From positions 18,210,859-18,274,858 of the forward strand of contig OZ038437.1 of the NCBI GenBank assembly GCA_964036275.1: a DNA stretch of 64,000 nt, given 5' to 3'. The DNA is from Litoditis marina. Taxonomy: Eukaryota; Nematoda; Chromadorea; Rhabditida; Rhabditidae. The translations under genes and the position numbers were made by a program. This document shows positions 34,950-46,900 of the stretch, in pieces. Position 1 is the first letter of the stretch. The number at the start of each line of letters is the position of its first letter. A model generated the notes under the pieces. That model did no database searches. It saw nothing but the letters and a program-made list of their open reading frames with translations, and was not told the DNA's origin.

Positions 34950-37900
34950 CAGAGAAAGAGAGAATGGAGAAGAGAAGACATGAATAGAGAGAGACAGAGA
35001 AAGACGCAACTCAAATAGTTTACTTCGACCCCCCACCTTGACTGTCCCATTGACCACCGTGGATACCATCTCAATTGTCCTTTGCGTGGGAACTGGCGGA
35101 GTCACAGCCACCTGGGTAGATCGAACTACTGTTTGAGCCTGAAATCAAAGATCAAAGTTTATACATGATTATAAGAGCTTCCATTCTTATTTAGCATACA
35201 TTTTAGTTGTACTCTGGTTTCTCTGTCAACGTGAGGGACTGTACACAGACACATCATTGATTTTTCCCTCAAAAACAACCGATTTATTTAACTATTTTAA
35301 AGATACTAAGATAATTCAAGTAAGTCATGTTGCCCAACCTGTCTCCTGGGCCTAACCGCCTTGACAATCGTGGGCCCGGTCCGTTTGGCCCCTTTTCCCC
35401 TCTGTTTTCTGTCCACTTTCAGCAGTTGGGGAACATCGATCGGTGACGTCATCGCCAATTCCGCGAGAGATTTGGCCACATTTGAGACGGTCACCTGCAA
35501 TCACAATGGTAAATTGGATATCCAGTATCTAGACCAGTAGTAAAACTGATAACTACAAGAACACCCCATCTGCCTCTAATCTCTCATCTCTGTCAACCTA
35601 CATGTCATACTATTTGCGACGCGTAATAGGGTAACTGTGATAATTTTAACTCTCTCATTTTAGGGCCTCATTGACCTAAATGGGGCGTCACATTTCATCA
35701 TCAATGTGGAAACACAAGTATTTACTCGCGAAAAAAACTATTACATGCTACGCCCCAACTAACCGTGGGAACAAACAAGACGTCGTCGATTATATCGGGA
35801 CTCTCCAACTGAAGAAGAGTACGCAACGAATCCGCTTCCACCACTCGACCATCCGATTCCTGGAAAAAATCAGTCAACAATGATAATGAGATACTTAACT
35901 GGGACCTCCATGAAACGTGAGAACACATGCTACAAACAAACTTTTTACGCGGGCGTTAAACTACGTTAAACAAGCATGTATACGTACTGCTTCGTTCGCG
36001 TATTACATCAGTCTAAATATAGTTCTGTTCACGAAAACGAGGGCGAAATAAGCTGAAAATCGGCCCAAAAGGTGTCTTTTTATGTACTGAGTACTAGTAC
36101 ACTGGCTAAGTCGAGTTTCGTATTCCTGGCACAGTGCCCCTCGTTCCCCAACGCCAATATGTTCGTCAAACCGGACCAATTACCGAAGACCAGTTTCTCC
36201 ATGGCCCTCACACCCACCAATATCATACAGTCACGGAATCTGTGTGCGAACTGTGGAGACGGCTCCATACTATCCGCACTTTTTAATTTTTGAAGCGCGA
36301 AACTCTCGCCTTAGGAGCATATACCAGTAAGGTTCGACTATTCGACGAAAAGTAGACCGTTTATAGCTCCAAACACGTGAAAACTAACGATTTCATATCA
36401 AAAATAGACAATTTTTCTAGTTTTCGGCTAAAAAGTAGTGCGTCTATCGAGTTTTTGTCTGACTATTCGGACAACCTTGCTGGTGTATGCTTAGGTTGGA
36501 CATTTCTCATGTCCAGTCCGAGAAAAACTACACCCACCAGTATATGCCGTGCTCTCATGAGAATATCCTGTCTGGTGACATCAGGTGTCCCGTTCCTCGA
36601 ACATCCTTCCACCTCGTGGTCGGTTGATGGCATTGAAGTATGAGTGGTGAGTAGTTGACCAGAAGGGGCGGAGCTGGAAACAATACACATAATAGATCGG
36701 AATGGACAAACACCGGTGTAACACTTCTAAAGCAAGTTTTAGTCAAAAAGTCCATGTTCACGGTTTAGCTAAAAAGTAACAAGTTCTCTAATTTGTCTAT
36801 GGCTATCTAGAATTCAGACAATTTCACTGCAAAATGGTAGTAAGATAGAATGTACTAAACCGATAGCTCAAAACAAATGCGTAAACAACAAAATATACGA
36901 AAATACTCTATTTTCAAGCAAAATATGAGTGGCACTAACCGAGTCTCGACGGAGGGGCTGCTGCTGCTCTTCTCTCTCAATCCAACGGGGAGTCGGAACG
37001 AGAAGTCGTCCTCGTAGCCACTCTTCTCCTGTTTCACGCAGTGAACTCGGTGGACACCCGATAGGAGGGGCGAGGAATGGGAAGCTGGAAATAAATGAGA
37101 ATGATCTCATGAGTTTTTCTCGTATTTTAAATTTTCCGAGCAAAATGTCGAACAATGCAGTCTTTTTCAGATATATCGCTATATTGCACATGAGAAGTAA
37201 TGCGAATGGGCGTTTATACTTCGTTAATTGTCATATTCTATCATGTACGCATCCTCTAGAACACGTCATTCATCTAAAGGTGCACCAGATAAGAGAAGCG
37301 AGAAGCTAGAACATATTTTGTTGATCATATATTTTAGGAAACAAGAATGACCGAGAAAGAAGCTGTAAGTATACATCAGCCAATATATTGTACTCAACGT
37401 ATTACATAGATTCAACGTCATGCGTTCCATTACACCAATGACGAGACAGGAAGTTCCCTGAAAACACTTTTTGTTCAGACGGGATTTCCGTTTTCTTAAA
37501 GAAGGACGATTATGTGGTCCAATCGCAACGCTTCAGTCCTTTAAACCGCAACATATTTTTCAATTGCAGTTTAAAGGACCGATGTCACGGGATTGGTCCA
37601 CATAATCGTCCTTCTATTACATCGCTAATTTTCAAAAATGTCAAAGTCCGTACCTGGCTCAGTATCATCATCCTTCCGTTGACAATTGTCATACTGAGAT
37701 TGTGTTGTCAATTCAGCTCCCTTCTTTTCCCACAACTCGTACAATCTCTCTCGCAGTCTGTCCCTCTTCTCTCTATCCATTCGTCCCAACCTCGAATCGG
37801 ACCTCGAATTAGTCAACTGAAACAAGAAATACTTGATAAGCAACCCTGAAACACTTCTAAAAATCTTTTAAAGTACTCTGACAACAGGTTCTTTCGAAGG

Positions 37901-40900
37901 ACAGCTGTCAGATAATGTTCAGTCACACAAAGGATTAGAGACCAAATCACGCCTTGGCTCTCAGACAAATATAATATGTCTATGAGATACATTTTGGTTT
38001 ATGATATCTACTTTAGGATCATGTTGGCAATCAGTTTCTCACTCTTCCCCTCTCTAAATGCCACACTCCAACCAGCCCTCCGCTTGCTGCCACTGTTTGT
38101 CTCCTCGTCTTCACTTCCACTATCTTTTTTCTCTCTCTATCTTCCTATCTCTCTCTCTACTCATCCCTCACTATTTCTCTATCCCTATCTCTCCAAGTAC
38201 ACTATTTCCACCCACTCTCCGCTTGCTGCCACTATTTGCTGCCAGCCCGTCCGCGGCTGCCTTGATAACCTCCTCACTCCATTCCACGTCCTTACTCGTG
38301 TACAATATCAATTGGGCTGCCTGAACGGAAAAAAACTTTAAAAAACACAACAAAACTACAATAACTCGACCAAATGAACCAAACAGACAGGATTTCGGGT
38401 CTTGGTTTAAAACATCCAAAACAGGTTCTTGCATTGAAAACTATTCCCATAGAGCGCCGAACTAATTTTATTCACGTGGATTTAGATTCACTGAATAATT
38501 ATTCTAACGCGCAAAAATGGCCGGGTTTCGAAAGAAAACGGCCTTCGGCAACGTTTTCAAAGTATGTATTGTTCATAAAAATTCGCTATTTACCTGCATG
38601 TGACACCCGCGCAACTGTAGTTTCTCCACCGCTTTGTGGCGAGAGAAAAGCGTGAATTTCTTGAGAAAAGTAGATCCGTTGAACAGAACAAAGATATCGG
38701 AGCCGCAAACAGAAAGACTTATGATTTCTGGAAATGTGGAAATAAATATAGATTTTCATCTTGACACCGATTCACACCCGATTCTGTATACACAAGTAAG
38801 TTTCAACTATTCCACAACCGTTTTTCAATCCGTTTTTTTTTCATTTAAGAATCGTTGAAAGCTTGAATTTGCATCAAAAAGGCCCAATTATCCCGATTTT
38901 GGCAAAAAGACAACCCGTTTTCTGTTCTTTCGACTGTTTGGACTATATTAACCAAAATGTGTGCCCTTATTCTAGCAATAATAGACTAGCGTCTCGTGTT
39001 CGCTAACGGAACATTACATTAGATATGATTTGTTTACAGAAGTTCACGGGAAGTAGCCCGCTCTTCTGTACGAATAACTAATCAACGAATTTCATAGATC
39101 TTGAACGTACCTTCAGTCAGGTCTGACAACAGTACAATTTGAGAAGATTCCGCATCCAACACCATTACTCGAGTACCGTACCAGGTAACCAGAAACACAT
39201 CCCTGAAATAATTTTAAAAGTTAACAAAACATTTCAAAACCATTGAAAAGGAGAAACTAAATAACCACTTCGCTCTTGTTTTTGCACAAACAAATAATTT
39301 ATATAGTACTGAGTATAATCTACTTGGTATAGAAAGCATTTCCCAAATCTTCTGATAGCCGAATGCAGCAACAAACAACATAATCGATAACCATGTTTAG
39401 TTACTGTCGCTAAACTTATCAACAATTCGTTAAAACCCAACACACAGTAAAAGGTGAGATATCCCTGGAATATCAAGATGTCCAAATAAACTAAATAGGT
39501 TTATTAAATTCAAACGAATTCATTCATTCCAATTCTCCCCTTTTGACTAACCCGTTGACAGCTATTCGTTGCAATTGGAACAGGTTGACATCCAGATTGA
39601 CCGCCGTTTGCAGCCCCTCTTCTTCGTCAACCGATTGAGATCCTAAACACAGCAAAAATAAAAGACAGGAAATAAAACATAAAATAATGTTATTTTTAAT
39701 AACTATTCGTTTTCATGATTACGTTCAAATGGTGTGATGAACCAACCTCTGCGAACAAAATCAAAATGGTCTTGAACAGGGTTGAGAAGATGTGGTACTT
39801 TTCGCTTTTCGGCGAGTTTTCTATTTCCTCCTCCTACTACTTAAACATTTGTTTTGCGATATCTTGCGAGCAGGGTTTCCATGACTATTCTATTGGAAAA
39901 GAAGAGGGTAACCGAATCTGAGTTCAGTCCAGGGGTGACCACAAGTTGTACGCGTGCAACATTTTAGGGGGGGGGGGGGGGGCTCGTAAAAGCCCCGTCG
40001 GGGCCGAAATTTTTCAAAATTGCCATGATTTTTTGACAATTTAGGTGAAATTTTCGCAATTGTGAAGAAAAATTTCTCATTTTTGGTAAATTTATATTTT
40101 TTTAAGGGGAGGGGTCGTACCGGCAATAGGTTCGGTCAACTTTTTGGTCACCCCTGGTTCAGTGCAACCTCTGCTAACTAAAACACAGCATAATTCTCAA
40201 ACAACACCGCAGAATGAACCGAGATCCAACTACAATTACAATCAGAGCACACAGCACAATGAAAACACATTGACGCCATTCCAACAGAAGGATGATCGGC
40301 TACATTTTCCACTAGTCAAAACGTGATAAACTTCAAACTACAGCGAGATGAATAGTTCAAAGTCGGGTAAAAAAAACGAACCTTCAAAGGGCTTCCGAAA
40401 CGAGACGACGTTGCACCGCGGGACGTGCGTGGATTGACGGAATTGATGGGTACTGAAAATAGAAGTCGTTTTGCAGGCAGAACTTGAAATTCTCTCTTTA
40501 CCCTTTTTTACTTCTTTTCATTACTCTATTTCTGTCTGCTATCCAATTGCAACTCTGTAACCAATAAATCCGATAGGATTACAGCCCGTAAAATTCTAGA
40601 TTTCTAAAAATCCACTCTATTTAAATTTATTTCAAGTTAATTCTGTTGTACTAATAAAACTAATAAACAAAAAGGTTACACTTCTCTGTCAGAGTATCAC
40701 CTTCATGTGGTCGTATCCACAAAACTCTCTCTCCCTCTCTAACACACTTGTTTCGTGCTTTAACCCACAGCGAAAGGTTTTCAAGATATTTATGTACCAT
40801 TAGTATTGGAAAGAAAGTAGCCTAACTTTGCACTAAAAATGGCGGGCAGACCAAAATTATCGTTATAAAGAGAAGATAAAGAAGAAAACCCAACTACAAA

Positions 40901-43900
40901 CTATAAAATGACGTCATCTTCCCCCACATACTGATAGACGACTCCCACTGCTTTTCTGGCTATGGGGACCACTTTATTGGAGTATGCTAGTTTCTCTAAC
41001 TCAAACTCAATCAATAATCACATTTTATACCCTTATAACCGTGGAACGAACTACAACCAACAAAATGACGTCACTAACCGATAGACGACTCCCACTGCAT
41101 TCGCTTCCCACATGCGTCCATTGGGTCTCGACGCGACCACGAAATCCGTGTCGCTCGCGGTGTCGCGCGCGACGTCCTCGCGCGGTCGGAGAAAACAGGC
41201 GCCCATCCTACTGTTCCGCGACTTCTTGCCAACCTGGAACAACCCCTTATTCAAACTTTATTTTGTTGTTTTATTGAAATGCACAAATGGAAAATGGAAG
41301 AACGACATAATACAGTTAGAGTGTAGAAAAAGTTGAAGTAAAGAAAAACGAAACTGATGCGAAAAAGATGGATACAACTGTTGATGTTATAAAGCAGTTA
41401 GGTACGACTGTACGCCATTGAAGTAATTCAATGTCGAGAACTGCCCAGGAATGATACCCCAATTCTTTCAATATTAATATGGTATGTTTTTGCCGGTTTT
41501 TTATAGTCAAAGCGAAATCGCAAAATGTTACTTATTTTCGATTAGCAAGTAATAGAACTCATTTCTAGTTAATGCTGTGAACATCTGCATCATGAGTGCA
41601 CTGAAATTCTCCAAATTATACAGAAAAGGAGCCCGTTTTCCGGTTATTCCGCCAGGATTGCCAAAGTATCATGATAACTTCATTTATGAACCTGATAACT
41701 GGTACCAGTCTCCATCTCGTGTACATGGCTGGCGGTCGTGGTGGAGATCAAGAGTCGTCCGGCTTCCTTGACCTCTGATCTTTGGCCTCGCCAATCCAGT
41801 TGGACTACCTCCCCCTCCAACCGACAAATAACTTCATGGGAAGAACGGAACACGGATCGAGTCTGCAACAAAAAAACCATTGATTAAAGAATAAATCACG
41901 ATATTACACGTGAAAGGACGTGAACAACTAGCGAGGCAAAACTCGCAAATTTCCCACTTTCACATCATTACACCTTAAACGTATATTCCACAACTCCCAA
42001 AGTCGTCCATAGTTCATGAAATTCCCTTTTACAAGAACTGAATTGCACACCTGCATCTCTTCAGCTCACTTTGTTTGAACATATTCTATAGAAACCAGTA
42101 CGGTTCTTAGCGCAATTCATAAAATTATAAATTGGCGAAAATAAATAAATGAACTAACCGCAATTCGATGTAACTGTACGAGTCCACTCGCGTGTCCGAC
42201 GATCAGACTTTTCGAGTCTCCGGCCCAAGCCAAGGCTGTCACCTGGAATCTATGATTAAAGGAGACCGGAGAGCAACATGGTTTCTCGTATAGCTGCTGT
42301 ATCCTACTTTTGATTGGACGCGTTGCGTGTTGCGCTTCATTGTCATGTGAATGTCAAGTGGACTGATCAAACTAGTATACGAGTTATTTGTGCTCTCTGA
42401 TCTCAATACAGTTAGAAGCAGCCCGAAACAAAACCTCTGCTCAAGTTGTGTTCCGGTCTCCTTTAATTTGACTAAATAGCTTAAAGTATGGACGAAAATT
42501 ACTATTCTACTGAACATTCTTTATGTAAACTCAAATGCTAATTTTGTAGTAGGTGATAGGTCGGATATTTGAACGAGATTTTCACCCAAAACCAAGACTG
42601 AGTTCCATTTTTATCGGAACAAGCACCAAGATACCCAAATTAATGTCCTGATAATTCTCATGGTTTACACATTCAACCGGATGTGCAAAACTATTGGTTG
42701 CTTTCAAAAGTAACCGATTGTTGCGAATAGGAATTATTCGCAATTACTGTATGTCGTTTACGCTCGTGTACGCTGTTTACAGCGAAGCGCGCAGCTTGCA
42801 AATTCCCTATCACGCCCCGCCCACTCGCTCCGTTTAGTCATCACTCTTGCATGATGCAAGGACCGGAGGATGTCGATCGTATCTAGAACCGTAAAACGTA
42901 CAATACATATAAAATCATAGAATAAACCCGTAGCGCTCTAATCGTACTAAATCGCGTAATTCTCTGTCATCATATAATTCGTATTGAGATCGTAATGGAC
43001 GGGTGGTAGTTCTAATCGTATTCTAAGTTCATATATTGCGGGTTGATTTGAGTCCCAACATTCTCAGCGTTTACCTCCCATCTTCGGGTATTCTAATTCC
43101 TTTGAGTCTTTCTCATTCCTCTCCCCATTGCATATATCTTTCTTACGTTGTTATGTGTTTGCCTTAAACGGATAAACCAATATATAATTACTTGTTCGTG
43201 TTTGAGAATTCTGCTGTGTTAAGCAACAATGTTTCTCTCTCTGAATTATTCGTGTCGTAACATCATATTATGCTTACGGAGTCGTGGAACAGGGTCGGAA
43301 CACAACATTGATTAAAAGGTTAACATATCTATAACACTCCGCGTGGCAGTAACTCGTAGACCTAGAATAGGCAATATTATCACCTTTGCGACATGGTGCA
43401 TCGGCCGTACGGCCCAGCCGCATCGTGTTATCTTGCGTCAACCGTTACGGAATTTAGTAAATCGTATAACCCTCATGAGAAACCGTGTTCCAAGCGTTTT
43501 ATCTTAGCGAACTTGCTGCGATCGGTAAGACCATTACAGAGAATGGTGTCCGGGATTGGTACTCGGCAAAAATCGTGATATCATGTAATTATTAACGTAT
43601 ATAACATTGGGGACTCCCAGGAATTTAACTACATCGTAGCAATATCTGCTTTACCGTTGGTTTCATTCCCTTAAGGAACGAGGTTGATCGCTCGTCAGAC
43701 CCGTGTCATTACGTTTTCTCCCAGCAGACGGGACCCACGTAGCCAGGAGGCGCGGTCTGCTATGCAGCGGGGTACTTGTATAAAGGCGGGGAAGGGCGCT
43801 CGCACTAAAAGAAAATCAGTCCTTTACGGATCAGGCAATAGAGTCTCAGCACGTGAGCCTTCCAACAGCCCCCGATGGGTCCGTAATAGTAGCAGCAAAT

Positions 43901-46900
43901 AGCGAAGATAATCGTGACCGTCGATTTTCTCACGTACAAAGGCGACACAGTATTATTTCATTGTATGCACACTCGTTAATTATTCATCGTTCCGTACTAA
44001 ACGTATTTTAACACCTCCGTCCACGTAAAAAAAAAATCGTTTCTCAAATAGTCAATCCATCTACATCTCGTAAATACCTTAATTAACGTCACCGTTGTAT
44101 ACACAACACGTTTGGATCGTACGTCTGTTCATACCTATGTCTCGACAGCTAAACCGTAACTGATTAAACGTAGAAGATTCAGAATGAGCGCGAGGATTTC
44201 CGGAACTTATTTTATTGTACGATCATTATTGAATCGTAACGTAGTCATCCTCCCATGTTTATCTTATGAATCAACTGTTCTAGAAAAGTCATATCAAAGA
44301 CGTATTCGTGTTCTCACCTTCTAGAGAGGAACCAGTACCTCGTATTGAACGTCACCAACCGACTAATTCGTACAATGAAGGAACATTCATTTCTGTGAGA
44401 ACAACTTTGTCGCCAATCATCGCACGAGGCGAGCCGCCAGCCTACTCCCAGGACGAAGAATGTGAACAAACTGTCGTTTCGCCAAAACCGCAAGTCACCA
44501 ACGAAGGAACAAAAGCAAGCGGAACTTCAGTGAAATCAGTACAGGTATTATGTTTTAATTATGCCTTCTCATATTTTGTTCGCATTTCTTATCTGTACTC
44601 CTAAATCGTAGCCTAATCTTTTTCATTCGTAAATTTGAGACCACCAAATTCAACCATTTGTGTTTACCGTAAAGGCGAACCACATCGTGTAATAATCATC
44701 TATTCATCTTGATCTAGTAAAAGGAACATGATCAGAGGAAAAAAGTTCTTCTCGGGTCGTAGTAAACTTCAACAAACTCGGCAATATAGGACAACCATTA
44801 TCTTATTCACAACTGAGCTGGAAACTCGTAGTTTATACGTAGTGATCGAAGTTATGATAGTATACTCGTACTTATTCCGTTCATATAGTATTCGTAACAG
44901 CTATCCGTATCATTCGCTCATTTTAGAAGTTGTAAATCGTAAAAACAACTTATTTACAACCGCCACTATCTTATTATTCTCAGTCGTCAATATCTTAACG
45001 TCACTATTTTCCGGTCCCGTGATCTCAATAGTTCCAACGTGGTCCATCACGTAAGATTTCATACAAACCATGCATAATTCACGAAACTGGTCCTCAGTTG
45101 ACTCAACACTGTTTCATGCAGATCATACTTACAATCGTGACTATTCATTAGATATTAGCGAACAAATCGGAAGGTCCGCTAGATGTAAATTCTAAGTCAA
45201 ATCATGAAACAAAACGTACCGACTTGTATAATGCGTTCAACACGAACATGCTCGTAAAAGCTTTAGAATCACGTTCAAGAACTGAAAACGTTTGAATATC
45301 GTACTGAATACCAGAAAGCTAACGTAACAAGAAGTCCCAAGTTCCATGAAAATCCGCCGTCGCTTACTATGTACCGAACTTCGACAAAAGCGTTGCGGCC
45401 AATGTACCACCCATAGCGGAACCAACCGCCGCTCGGGCATATGGTCAACTACAAGGACAAGTGGCATGAGCTGAAGCGAGAAGGGATCAGTCAACGCACC
45501 ACATCACAAGGAGCGGCCAGAAAATGATTGAATGGAGGTATGCTTACTATTTTGTCGTTGTTCCTAACTCGTATCATATCGAAGCCGCTGAAACTTTTGC
45601 TTAATCGTATGTATTCATAATGTACCGTTTCAATTCGTAAAAATGCAAGCGATTCTACCTTAACAAGTTTCATTCGTTTATTAACGTTTTTGAACGATAC
45701 GTATCGTATCAATCGGAATATGATCTGGAAATCATCATTTCAATGTCAAACGTATTTACTAGTTACTACCAGTAGATATTGATTGACCACCATTAGAGAG
45801 AGCGTAGCGAAACGTTAGAAAACTTTTATTTTCAAAATCATCTAAATTCGTCAAGGGAAGATCCTTTAGTAACCATATTTGATCTACCTACATGACCGTT
45901 ATTCCCATGAGAGAATGAATCTTAGTAAAACCGTTCAACCATACCGTATCAACTTCTGCATCGACCATTGAGTATACCGATTTTTAATACATGCCAAAAA
46001 TCAGCTCAAATTCGTAACTAATTCACTTCTTTCTAACAGCTTCTGACTTCAGCTTCTGACTGAAAGGTTCTGACAGCAATTATCGTTGATTTATTCAATC
46101 ACAAAACACTATAATTCGTAGAAATCGCATCGAAATCCGTATTCGTACCACATCGTATTCCAATTTCAGGCATATCGTAACGATCTTACGTAAATCTATG
46201 CGTTTCATACGTACTCCTTACGATCTTACGAACGAGTGCTCAATTACGCATGATGCGAACCACACGCAATTCACGAGAAATGGAGTACTATTTGTCGTAC
46301 ACATCCTTCACCTGAAATAGTGAAACGATGAACGTGTTCCTGGAGTTGAGTAGTAGTTCGTAAAGTATTAACGTAAAATTCTCAGTAATATCAACTTCTG
46401 TCAGTGTCACAAAGTCGTGAATGAACTATTCGTATAGATCGTGATATGTAACCAACGTTTTCAAACATATTCTTACATAGGCTTACAGAAACGTATTCCC
46501 CATAATTGAATCGCACCAGTCAACTGGAATTTCGTATAAATCCGTGCAAGCGCTTAGAAATCGCTCAACTTTGACCGAGAAGCTAGTGTTTTCGAGTGAG
46601 CACGTACAGCAGCTAGCAGCTATGAAGAAATGGTGGACAGGACAGCCGTGAATTTCAACGAAGACAGCAATCTGAACGGGACTCCGTCAGGAGATGTATG
46701 AATGCAGAAAAGAAGAAAAAAACTGCGGCATGTGATGTTATCTTTTCATTTTCTGTACTTTTATTCCTATCCTTTGTCACTTTTAAGCTTTGTTTGTACA
46801 TTTAACTGATATGTCTAGCTACCCAATTTGAAAGTTAGAGCGCATAACCGTACAAAAACATTACCAGCTTACATCAACGTTTCGTAACACACAATCGTAA

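Noticed and set aside
36200..36268. Extra hps-5 exon reading MEPSPQFAHRF
   Set aside because: Its phase does not fit between exons 14 and 15, which join directly in frame. It resembles a relic copy of the end of exon 14.
40933..40970. Additional hps-5 exon with KAVGVVYQ
   Set aside because: It is a partial copy of the end of exon 6; using exon 7 after exon 6 restores the THQF motif expected of HPS5.
43684..45054. Coding genes gag/pol in the LTR element
   Set aside because: The frames are short, disconnected and lack protease, reverse transcriptase, RNase H or integrase motifs.
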